A DNA stretch of 64,000 nucleotides from JAPLDB01 sp038230515 (lineage in GTDB: Bacteria > Bacteroidota > Bacteroidia > AKYH767-A > 2013-40CM-41-45): positions 24,119 through 88,118 of the forward strand of contig JBBRND010000021.1 in assembly GCA_038230515.1 (NCBI GenBank), read 5' to 3'. How positions within the stretch are numbered: position 1 is the first letter of the stretch; the number at the start of each line of letters is the position of its first letter. Below are positions 24,147-32,146 of the stretch, piece by piece. The notes below the pieces were generated by a model. That model worked only from the letters and a program-made list of their open reading frames with translations. It was not told where the DNA came from and did no database searches. A program made the translations under genes and the position numbers.

Positions 24147-24194
24147 AATTTGTTTGCGAAAATTTTCATCAATCATCTTTTCTATTTTTACAAA

Positions 24195-25523
24195 ATGATT
24201 TTTAGTAAAAACCATTTCTACTCTGCATTTTTCATCATCCTCATTTCTTTTTTCTGCACCAAAAGTTTTTCTCAATCTCCATCTTACTGCAATACCAACC
24301 GCTTCACCGATGCTGCAACCTTCGACAGCAGCGACATTCGCATGGATACAAATGTTGTTTACGGTATTGCGAAGAATTATTTCACTGCAGTGAATGACAC
24401 GCTGCGGATGACTGTTTTTTATCCTGACACAACTGCTGATACCATGAGTGCGCGACCGTTCATTCTTCTCATTCATGGTGGTGCATTTCTGGGAGGAAGC
24501 ATGCACGACATGGATTATCAGTGCAGGGAGTTTGCGCGAAGAGGTTTTGTGACGGCAACAATAAGCTACCGCCTCGGATGGAATTGCAGCGGCACGGATT
24601 TTCTAAGCATCTGCGCGCTGTGCGGTAACATGAATATAAATTTTGTGACGGCAACCTACGCGGCTTGCCAGGACGGGCGTGCAGCGATGCGCTATGTGGA
24701 TGCAAATGCTGCGCAGTATAAAATTGATCGCACAAATTATTTTATCGGAGGCACAAGCGCGGGCTCCATCACTGCCATGCACGTTGCGTTTTGGGATCAA
24801 TCGGAGGCGAACGCTTTTTGTCCGTGGGCAGTGGCGCAGGTTGGCTCGCTCGATACATCAGGAAATGCACTCACGAACACGTATCAGTTTAAAGGTGTTA
24901 TTGATAATTGCGGAGCGGTGAGTAAGGACAGCGTTATTCTTAACAACGGAAACATTCCGCTTATCGCTTTTCATGACGAGGACGATTGCGTTGTGCCGAA
25001 TCAATATGGAGAGGTGATCAGTTGTTTTTGCCAGTCGTTTTATTGGGTGGCAGGTTCATCGGTGTTGTATGGTTTGCTTTCTGCCAACGCTGTTTGCGCG
25101 AGCATGAATTTGGTTCCGCTCAGCGTAAATCATTGTTCGTTTCCGGAGTATGAATTGGTGAACCGCGCAAGCTGTTTCATCCGCTCGGTGTTGTGCGATA
25201 GTTGCCACTCATCATACAACAACACTCCATACACTCCGCAGGGTTGCAGCGCTGCCATCGGCATCAGCGAAAATTACCTGCTTCAATCCATTCAACTGTT
25301 TCCCAATCCTGCTGCAGATAAAATTATGCTGAAAGGATTGCAACCGGAGAAAAAATATGCACTCGAACTCTTTGATTTTTCAGGAAGAAAAATTTCGGAA
25401 GAAAATTTCTCCGGTTCATCGCAACATCTTTTTCCTGTAACTACTATTTCAGCAGGCATGTATTCAATAAAAATTTCTGCGGGTGATGAATTTCGTTTCT
25501 TCAAACAGATGGTGGTGCGGTGA
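24195..25523 (+). CDS. Secreted alpha/beta-hydrolase (esterase) with T9SS sorting domain
   Basis: 442 residues from ATG 24195, which begins the signal peptide ending SFFCTKSFSQ. Oxyanion motif LLIHGGAFLGG, nucleophile elbow FIGGTSAGSITAM (GxSxG with catalytic Ser), acid region FHDEDDCVVP and late His in SVNHCSFPEYE; this fits the carboxylesterase or lipase-like family. The C-terminus is a type A sorting domain (LFPNPAADK, LELFDFSGRK, GMYSIKI). It should be exported and act on esters or polysaccharide side groups outside the cell; substrate unknown. Confidence 0.88.
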   Translation: MIFSKNHFYSAFFIILISFFCTKSFSQSPSYCNTNRFTDAATFDSSDIRMDTNVVYGIAKNYFTAVNDTLRMTVFYPDTTADTMSARPFILLIHGGAFLGGSMHDMDYQCREFARRGFVTATISYRLGWNCSGTDFLSICALCGNMNINFVTATYAACQDGRAAMRYVDANAAQYKIDRTNYFIGGTSAGSITAMHVAFWDQSEANAFCPWAVAQVGSLDTSGNALTNTYQFKGVIDNCGAVSKDSVILNNGNIPLIAFHDEDDCVVPNQYGEVISCFCQSFYWVAGSSVLYGLLSANAVCASMNLVPLSVNHCSFPEYELVNRASCFIRSVLCDSCHSSYNNTPYTPQGCSAAIGISENYLLQSIQLFPNPAADKIMLKGLQPEKKYALELFDFSGRKISEENFSGSSQHLFPVTTISAGMYSIKISAGDEFRFFKQMVVR

Positions 25524-25693
25524 AATTATTTCTTCAATATCCTCCCAGGTATTTTCTTCCGCGTTTCAATCTCATTAAAAACTGCGAACGAACTGTTTCT
25601 CCTCCGGAAGATGCAGGATTGTTATTTCTTTGTCATCCACTGAACTGTTATTAGCTTTAACGGCTGTTTGTTTATGCCCGATGGCAGGCAAAC

Positions 25694-25924
25694 AATACTA
25701 TTTCTCCATCAAAGAGTACTCTTTGATTTAAAAAAGATACTAAATATCAATAAAAATATACTATTTTAATACCAATTTATATCTTTAATTTTTTATTTAG
25801 TATTTTTTTATTAATAATTAGAACTTTTTTATTTTATTTAAGTACTAATTAATGTTCATTTAGTATCTTTTCTGTTTCATTTGATACTAATTGACCGGCA
25901 TTTTGTATTATTTGATTTCTATTT
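25694..25924. repeat. 21-bp periodic array C (very AT-rich)
   Basis: Eleven units of 21 bp start at 25694 and every 21 bases to 25904; a decayed unit may run to 25945. The core TAYT sits at unit positions 3-6: A at position 4 is kept in every unit, and most later units end in ATTT or ATT. Simple AT-richness would not hold this phase for 231 bases. It fills the 473-base gap after the esterase, and its last clear unit ends 72 bases before the ATG at 25997. The rest of the gap (25524-25693) shows nothing I recognise. Confidence 0.85.
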
Positions 25925-25996
25925 AATAACTTCCGGCAATCAGTTTCTATAACGAAGTAAAGATTCAAACTAAACTCACACCAAATCAATTAACTT

Positions 25997-26728
25997 ATGG
26001 AAGCAAACCTTGAACAAGTAAAAGTATTGAGAAGTATTTTCTCCGTGGAAATTAATGCCGCGCTCGTAAAGGAATACATTGATAATTGCGTACACACAGG
26101 TTCGGCAGCAACGTTGTTTAAAGACCCGCACATTACCAATGCATTTTATTCGGAAGGAATTGATGCATCAAACGGAATAGAAAATGCAATTAAAGTTTGT
26201 GCGCTTGCGCCAACAACAGGAAATAAAAATACGATTATAGTTAAAATGGAGATCGGGAAATTGTGGCTCAACAATTATTCTGATCGTGTGGAAGTAATTT
26301 CGAATGATGATGCAAACCGCACCACGCGCGAGGAAGCGGCTACCAACATCATGCAATCGTATCTTACTCCTCAAAAATTAAGGCGTGCTAAAAAAGGAAA
26401 ACCAGAAGCACCAATAATTGCTGTAGAGAATGTGGGCACCGGAAAAGTTGATGCTCGCATACTGAACGGGGTTGATTACAAGCCCACGCAAACTACTTAC
26501 ATTGCCGTAGAAGCGGCTGCCGGAGCTTCGGTTTCACTTTCCGGAAATCAATTGAATGTTGAAATGACCAGCGCAGGGCATGTGGTAGTAAAATCTGCTG
26601 CCCAAAAAGGAAAGCTTATTCACTTCACGGGATTAAAACCAGGCATTGAGTACCTGATTTATGCTTACGCACAAAATGGAAAGAATCAAGTGAGCCCGTT
26701 GAGCAGAGTGATGAAGGTGAGGGGGTGA
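25997..26728 (+). CDS. Orphan cytoplasmic protein, helical front and FN3-like end
   Basis: 243 residues, no signal peptide. The N-terminal half is mostly helical (VKEYIDNCVHTGSAATLFKD and onward) with a conserved-looking APTTGNKNTIIVKME. Residues about 145-243 look like a beta-sandwich: PIIAVENVGTGKVDARILNG, then HFTGLKPGIEYLIYAYAQNG, the usual end of a fibronectin type III domain (LKPGxxYxxxV). I do not recognise the family. Array C lies directly upstream. Its layout resembles the genes at 39710 and 54388, also next to 21-bp arrays, although sequences are not clearly alike. Confidence 0.6.
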   Translation: MEANLEQVKVLRSIFSVEINAALVKEYIDNCVHTGSAATLFKDPHITNAFYSEGIDASNGIENAIKVCALAPTTGNKNTIIVKMEIGKLWLNNYSDRVEVISNDDANRTTREEAATNIMQSYLTPQKLRRAKKGKPEAPIIAVENVGTGKVDARILNGVDYKPTQTTYIAVEAAAGASVSLSGNQLNVEMTSAGHVVVKSAAQKGKLIHFTGLKPGIEYLIYAYAQNGKNQVSPLSRVMKVRG

Positions 26729-26751
26729 GGAATGAAAAGATGTACTGCCAA

Positions 26752-27759
26752 CTACCCCCTGCAAACCTCCGCCAGTGCCTCCATCCATAGCGCATCATTA
26801 TTCATCGCTTCCATCAGTTCCAGTTTCTCTCCTCCATGTTTTTTAAAAAGCTCTTTATACTCCACACCAATTGTATAAAGCGTTTCAAAGCAATCGCTCG
26901 TGTGGGAAGGAGCAAACACCAAAAGTTTTTTCATTCCTTTTTTCTCCGCCAGTTCTTCAATCACGTTTTCAGCAATAGGTTTTATTCCCGCATCGGTTCT
27001 AGGGAGAGATTGAAAACAAACCATGTAATCGTCAACATCAACCTCAAGATTTTTTGCCAGTAACCGTGCCGTTTCAAAACACTGCGCGCGGTAGCACAAC
27101 GCATTCTTCTCAGTAAGCGCGGCACAGCAATTTTCAGTGAGGCAATAATTGTTAGTTGCTTCTTTTACAAGTTCCCTCTCCGGTAATCCGCGAAAGCAGA
27201 AAAGAACATGATCGTAAGTATCAAAAAAATATTTTTTCCCTTTTTCGGCAAATGCATGGATAAACTTTTCATCATTGAAATAACTCTTTGCAAACTCCAC
27301 CTCCGGCACCACCTCCCATTTAGAAACAACGCTCTTAATTTTTTCGCGAACAGAATCTGCAACCGCCAATGAATGCTGAGGAAAAAGCAACACCACTTTT
27401 ATCTTTTTGAAAGTTGGTTTCCGGAAATTTTGCAACGCATGTTCAATGGAAGGATTCTGATAATACATCGCCAGCTCTACCTGGAAATCATTCCCTAACT
27501 TCTCTGCCAGCATGTATTCCTGTCTAGTGCTATTAAGGAGAAGAGGAGAACCATATCCCGTCCATATTTTCTGAAATGATTTTGCAAAACGCAAAGCACG
27601 AAACGCAGCAACAATAAAATTAACCGGCATCCATTTCCTGAAAGAACTCATCCCCGACATTTCAGAATCAGAAAAAACTTCCTGCAAATACCTCCGCACA
27701 TCTTTTACTGACGGAGAATCAGGAGTGCCAGCATTGACAAGAAGAATTCCTGTTTTCAC
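26752..27759 (-). CDS. hemH: Ferrochelatase with catalytic His replaced by Arg
   Basis: 335 residues, start GTG at 27759 placed directly after the lpdA stop. Family traits: GILLVNAGTPDSP at the N-terminus, WTGYGSPLLLNS, VVLLFPQHS and the SHTSDCFETLYTI stretch with the conserved Glu. Ferrochelatase inserts iron into protoporphyrin. The stretch that normally reads FSYHGLP or FSFHGLP, with the metal-binding catalytic His, reads FCFRGLPERE here: codon CGC (Arg) instead of CAC (His), a one-base change. The rest is intact, so either activity is changed or another residue serves. Confidence 0.88.
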   Translation of the reverse strand: MKTGILLVNAGTPDSPSVKDVRRYLQEVFSDSEMSGMSSFRKWMPVNFIVAAFRALRFAKSFQKIWTGYGSPLLLNSTRQEYMLAEKLGNDFQVELAMYYQNPSIEHALQNFRKPTFKKIKVVLLFPQHSLAVADSVREKIKSVVSKWEVVPEVEFAKSYFNDEKFIHAFAEKGKKYFFDTYDHVLFCFRGLPERELVKEATNNYCLTENCCAALTEKNALCYRAQCFETARLLAKNLEVDVDDYMVCFQSLPRTDAGIKPIAENVIEELAEKKGMKKLLVFAPSHTSDCFETLYTIGVEYKELFKKHGGEKLELMEAMNNDALWMEALAEVCRG

Positions 27760-29160
27760 CTAAATATGAATCGCTCTGTTTTCGCTGGCAGCCAGACAAG
27801 CTTCCTTAAACGCTTCGGTATATGTGGGGTGCGCATGACTGATGCGCCCAATGTCTTCTGCCGATGCGCGAAACTCCATTGCCACCACGGCTTCAGCAAT
27901 TACATCAGCCGCCCGCGGACCAATAATATGTACACCAAGCAGTTCATCCGTTTTTTTATCGGCAAGAACTTTTACAAAGCCGTCAGTATCCATGCTTGCG
28001 CGTGCACGTCCACTTGCCTTAAATGGAAATGAACCTGTTTTGTATTCACGCTTCTGCGTTTTCAATTCTTCTTCCGTGTAGCCAACAGCAGCAACTTCAG
28101 GCCATGTGTACACAACTCCGGGAATAAGATTGTAATTGATGTGCGGTTTTTGTCCTGCAATAATTTCTGCAACAAACGTTCCTTCTTCTTCCGCTTTATG
28201 CGCAAGCATGGCGCCTTTAATCACATCACCGATTGCGAAAATAGTTGCAGCAGATGTTTCAAGAGATGCGTTCACCATAATTCTTCCGCGCTCATCTGTT
28301 TTTACTCCGGCATTTTCCAAACCAAGATTTTCGGTGAAAGGTTTTCTTCCAACACTCACGAGACAATAATCGCCATTAAGCTCCATCTTTTTTCCTGAAG
28401 AATCATCAGCAGAAACTTTTACCTGTTTCCCATTCACAGAAACGGAAGTAACCTTTTGCTGAAGATAAAAACTGAAGCCAAGTTTTGTAAGAGATTTTTG
28501 CAATTCCTTTCCCAACGCGCGATCCATGTTTGCAATAATAGAATCGAGAAATTCAATCACAGAAACTTTTGATCCTAATCGCGCATACACTGAACCCAGT
28601 TCCAAACCAATTACTCCACCACCAATAATAATGAGATGCTTCGGAATCTCTTTTAGGTTGAGAATTTCTGTGGAGGTAATTACTCTTTCTTTGTCAATCG
28701 CAATTCCCGGAAGCGATGATGGTTTTGATCCAGTAGCAATAATTGTTTTTGCAGTTTCTATTTCTTCAGCATCCTTTTCTGATTTCTGAATCCTGATTTT
28801 GTGAGCACTCACAAAACTTCCATGACCTGTAAAGACATCAATTTTATTTTTCTTCATCAGGAATGATAATCCCTGAGTGTTTTGTTTCACCACATCGTTC
28901 TTGCGCGAAATCATTTGCTGAAGATTTACTTTCAGATCGCTCAACTCAATACCATGCGTTTTGAAAGTGTGCCCTGCATTGAAGAAATGTTCTGATGAAT
29001 CAAGCAATGCTTTAGAAGGAATGCAACCAACGTTGGTGCACGTTCCGCCAAGCACAGAATATTTTTCAATAATTGCTACTTTCATTCCTAACTGCGCACA
29101 ACGAATAGCCGCCACATATCCACCCGGACCGGAACCAATTACCGTTACATCATATTTCAT
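27760..29160 (-). CDS. lpdA: Dihydrolipoyl dehydrogenase (E3)
   Basis: 466 residues. FAD site VIGSGPGGYVAAI, redox disulfide C41/C46 in GGTCTNVGCIPSK, NAD site IIGGGVIGLELGSVYARLG, second FAD motif IFAIGDVIKGAMLAH, and the catalytic His-Glu at the interface ISHAHPTYTEAFKEA. It reoxidises lipoamide in pyruvate and 2-oxoglutarate dehydrogenase or glycine cleavage complexes. No E1 or E2 genes are nearby. hemH follows without any spacer, so the two are one transcript. Confidence 0.96.
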   Translation of the reverse strand: MKYDVTVIGSGPGGYVAAIRCAQLGMKVAIIEKYSVLGGTCTNVGCIPSKALLDSSEHFFNAGHTFKTHGIELSDLKVNLQQMISRKNDVVKQNTQGLSFLMKKNKIDVFTGHGSFVSAHKIRIQKSEKDAEEIETAKTIIATGSKPSSLPGIAIDKERVITSTEILNLKEIPKHLIIIGGGVIGLELGSVYARLGSKVSVIEFLDSIIANMDRALGKELQKSLTKLGFSFYLQQKVTSVSVNGKQVKVSADDSSGKKMELNGDYCLVSVGRKPFTENLGLENAGVKTDERGRIMVNASLETSAATIFAIGDVIKGAMLAHKAEEEGTFVAEIIAGQKPHINYNLIPGVVYTWPEVAAVGYTEEELKTQKREYKTGSFPFKASGRARASMDTDGFVKVLADKKTDELLGVHIIGPRAADVIAEAVVAMEFRASAEDIGRISHAHPTYTEAFKEACLAASENRAIHI

Positions 29161-29242
29161 AAAAGTTTGTGGTTTGAAATTTCTGGTTTGAGGTTAGGAA
29201 TAAAATCAGACCTCAGCGCGAAGGTACTATGAATCGGGAATT

Positions 29243-30865
29243 TTATTTCCTCAAATATTTTTTGAAAAAATTCAAGAGCAATAAAAGCACTGCTATCCAC
29301 GAAGCAATAACTCCAAGGTAGTCTCCATGCTTCGCATAAAAAGTTTTAATATCGTTTTTGTAAATCGTTTGTTTGATCGCATCATCTTCCCACCATTTGG
29401 TTTGTTGCAAAACATCACCCCGCTGATTAATGAAACAGGAAATGCCCGTATTTGCAGAGCGCGCAATACTTTTCCTGAATTCAATTGCACGAAGCCGTCC
29501 GTAACTCATGTGCTGACGATAACCCGCAGTGTTTCCCCACCACCCGTCATTGGTCATGATGAAAATAAGTTGCCCACCCTTTCTGATATAGTCGCTCAGG
29601 AATCCACCATAAATACTTTCATAACAAATGGCGGGAGAAACTTTCGTCCCGTCCAGTGAAATAAAATTTGTCCGCTCATTTTGAATACCCAAACTTCCGT
29701 TCGTACCTCCAAGTTTAAGCGCAAGTGGTTCAAGAAAACCAAATACTTTAGGATAAGGCATCTTCTCAATACCCGGCACCAGCCTGCTCTTATGATAAAT
29801 CTGAATATGATTAGCAGAATCAATCATAACAGCAGAATTGAACTCATCGTAATAATTTTTGCTGTCTTTAAATGTTCTTGCAGTTTCTGTTTTTGAAGAA
29901 TCGTTTTGGTATTCTCTCATGGTAGATACACCGATCAACACCGTCACATTCGGAAAGGCATGAATAAATTTTTCAATTGTTTTAATCTGCTTGTGACTGG
30001 ATATATCTTCTTCCCATATTCCATCGGGCAAAGCCGTTTCAGGAAAAATTACAAACTGTGTGCTGCTGTCAATTTGCGTGGAAGCAAGTTGTAGCATCTT
30101 TGCAAGCTGATCATCGCTGCTTCCATTAAACTTTTCATGATACGGATCAATGTTCGGCTGCACCGCAACTACATTCACCGGAGTTCCCATGTCCTTATGG
30201 CGTTGATAAAGCCATTGAGAGAAAATCATTGGCGTAACAATAAGAATTCCGGAAGCGAATAACGCAACCATGGAATTGATGCGCCTGAGTTGTGTAAGCA
30301 GATCGCGTGTAAAAATATTTTTTGCAACAACAAAGAAGAAAAGATTTGCAGCGATAACCCAGATGCTTCCACCCAGCACACCCGTAAATTCATACCACTG
30401 CACATACGCAGGGTGAGTTGCAAACACATTTCCAAGAGTAAGCCACGGCCACGAAATTTCCCACGTGAGATGCAGGTATTCAAATCCAATAATGAAACAG
30501 AAAAGAGAAACAGATCCTGCAAACATTCCCGATTTCTTTTTGGTGATATGAAACAGCAGCCAAACGATAGCTATGAACAAGCTGTTCAACCCAATCGCTA
30601 CAAAACTACCAACACCTGTACTGTTGTAAATCCACCAGGTTGTAAGCATGTTCCAGACAAACATCGTCCAGTAGAAGTGTCCAAACACTTTCCACTTTCT
30701 TCTCTTTACATCATGATCATTGAAATAATGATTTACAAAAAGAAGCGGAACGAAAGCAAAAAAGATGAGCGGAGTAAAACCCCTGTCAGGCCAGCTCAGC
30801 CAAAGAAGCAGCCCGCTAAGCGATGAAAAAGCAAAAAGTTGAAGAGATTTTTTTGTTGACGACAT
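29243..30865 (-). CDS. lnt: Apolipoprotein N-acyltransferase
   Basis: 540 residues: an N-terminal block of about seven membrane helices (to about residue 215), then a nitrilase domain. Catalytic residues can be placed: Glu in VIFPETALPDG, Lys in IYHKSRLVPGIE, Cys in SPAICYESIYG. A last membrane helix near the C-terminus precedes a Lys/Arg end. It adds the third acyl chain to lipoproteins in the inner membrane, in line with the several lipoproteins of the window. A spacer of 48 bases separates it from purM upstream. Confidence 0.94.
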   Translation of the reverse strand: MSSTKKSLQLFAFSSLSGLLLWLSWPDRGFTPLIFFAFVPLLFVNHYFNDHDVKRRKWKVFGHFYWTMFVWNMLTTWWIYNSTGVGSFVAIGLNSLFIAIVWLLFHITKKKSGMFAGSVSLFCFIIGFEYLHLTWEISWPWLTLGNVFATHPAYVQWYEFTGVLGGSIWVIAANLFFFVVAKNIFTRDLLTQLRRINSMVALFASGILIVTPMIFSQWLYQRHKDMGTPVNVVAVQPNIDPYHEKFNGSSDDQLAKMLQLASTQIDSSTQFVIFPETALPDGIWEEDISSHKQIKTIEKFIHAFPNVTVLIGVSTMREYQNDSSKTETARTFKDSKNYYDEFNSAVMIDSANHIQIYHKSRLVPGIEKMPYPKVFGFLEPLALKLGGTNGSLGIQNERTNFISLDGTKVSPAICYESIYGGFLSDYIRKGGQLIFIMTNDGWWGNTAGYRQHMSYGRLRAIEFRKSIARSANTGISCFINQRGDVLQQTKWWEDDAIKQTIYKNDIKTFYAKHGDYLGVIASWIAVLLLLLNFFKKYLRK

Positions 30866-30913
30866 AAATCATCGGCAAGAAAGGAAATATTTTTTAAAAG
30901 CACATGAGAAAAC

Positions 30914-32083
30914 TCAGTAGATGAATTCTCCAAAAGCAGATTTGATTGTAAGTGTTTTTGAACTACTCTTTTCAACCCTTCCGATGATTCTTGCTTCCAG
31001 ATTGAATGTTGCTGCAATTTCAATCATTGGCTGTGCAAATTTTTCTTCGCAATAAATTTCCATGCGGTGTCCCATGTTGAAGACACGATACATTTCTTTC
31101 CAGTCAGAATTGCTTTCTTCCTGTATCAATTTAAAAAGAGGAGGAAGAGGAAAGAGATTGTCTTTAATCACATGAAGGTCATCAATAAAGTGTAACACTT
31201 TCGTTTGGCCACCACCACTGCAGTGAATCATGCCGTGAATTTTATCTCGATGATTTTCAAAAATCTTTTTCATCACGGGTGCATAAGTTCTCGTTGGCGA
31301 CAGAACTAATTTCCCGATTTCTATTTTTGAATTTCCAATTTCAATTTTGTCTGTGAGAGATTTACTTCCCGAATAAACGTATTTCTCATCAATCGCATGA
31401 TCAAATGTTTCATGATATTTTTCTCCTACTGATTTATTGAATACATCATGCCGCGCAGAAGTAAGGCCATTGCTTCCCATGCCGCTATTGTATTCGTCTT
31501 CGTATGTTGTTTGTCCGGAACTTGCGAATCCTACAATCACATCTCCTGCTTTGATGTTTGCATTGTCAATTACATCGCTCCGTTTCATTCTGCAAACAAC
31601 GGTGGAGTCAACAATAATTGTTCTTACAAGATCGCCAACATCTGCAGTTTCTCCTCCGGTAGAATAAATTCCGATTCCATGATCACGAAGTTTTTCAAGT
31701 ACTTCTTCTGTTCCACTAATGATTTCAAAAATCACTTCCCCTGGAATCAGGTTTTTATTTCTTCCGATAGTGGATGAAAGAAGAACGTTGTCAATTGCAC
31801 CTACACAAAGCAGATCATCAGTGTTCATTACAACTGCATCCTGTGCAATTCCTTTCCATGCACTTATGTAGCCGGTTTGTTTCCAATAAGCATAAGCGAG
31901 AGATGATTTTGTTCCTGCTCCGTCTGCATGCATTACTACACAGTATTCATCATTATTGCCGAGGTGATCAGGAACAATTTTGCAAAATGCCTTCGGGAAA
32001 AGTCCTTTGTCGAGCTTACTGATGGCACGATGCACATCTTCCTTTTGAGAACTCACGCCTCGCTGCTCGTAGATTGATTTCAT
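30914..32083 (-). CDS. purM: Phosphoribosylformylglycinamidine cyclo-ligase
   Basis: 389 residues, the longer PurM type seen in Bacteroidota. Signatures: VVMHADGAGTKSSLAYAYW, DDLLCVGA, GGETADVGDLVRTI, IVGFASSGQTTYEDEYNSG, IHCSGGGQTKVLHF and VFNMGHRMEIYC. It makes aminoimidazole ribonucleotide in purine synthesis. A short duplicated word, KIEIGNSKIEIG (from about 31296-31345), is inserted after SGSKSLTD; this looks like an in-frame expansion of the same A-rich words seen in the sorting domains of this genome. Confidence 0.93.
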   Translation of the reverse strand: MKSIYEQRGVSSQKEDVHRAISKLDKGLFPKAFCKIVPDHLGNNDEYCVVMHADGAGTKSSLAYAYWKQTGYISAWKGIAQDAVVMNTDDLLCVGAIDNVLLSSTIGRNKNLIPGEVIFEIISGTEEVLEKLRDHGIGIYSTGGETADVGDLVRTIIVDSTVVCRMKRSDVIDNANIKAGDVIVGFASSGQTTYEDEYNSGMGSNGLTSARHDVFNKSVGEKYHETFDHAIDEKYVYSGSKSLTDKIEIGNSKIEIGKLVLSPTRTYAPVMKKIFENHRDKIHGMIHCSGGGQTKVLHFIDDLHVIKDNLFPLPPLFKLIQEESNSDWKEMYRVFNMGHRMEIYCEEKFAQPMIEIAATFNLEARIIGRVEKSSSKTLTIKSAFGEFIY

Positions 32084-32111
32084 AATTAATTACAATTACA
32101 ATCTGTACAAA

Positions 32112-32146
32112 AATAAAAAAGCGCCGGTTGAGAGCGCTTTCTTTTT
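32112..32146 (-). terminator. Terminator after the PorE-like gene
   Basis: On the minus strand AAAGCGC and GCGCTTT form a short stem around an 11-base loop, followed by a T run (complement of the A run at 32111-32120). It overlaps the last bases of the PorE-like gene and separates it from purM. Confidence 0.7.

Noticed and set aside
23844..24506. 220-codon minus-strand frame across the end of the methyltransferase and start of the esterase
   Set aside because: It overlaps two well supported plus-strand genes and has no family features.
25694..25924. CRISPR array
   Set aside because: None of the five 21-bp arrays has constant repeats and variable spacers of CRISPR size, and no cas genes are in the window.
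30290..30826. 178-codon plus-strand frame opposite lnt
   Set aside because: Shadow of the membrane-segment codons of lnt; no domain or start signal.
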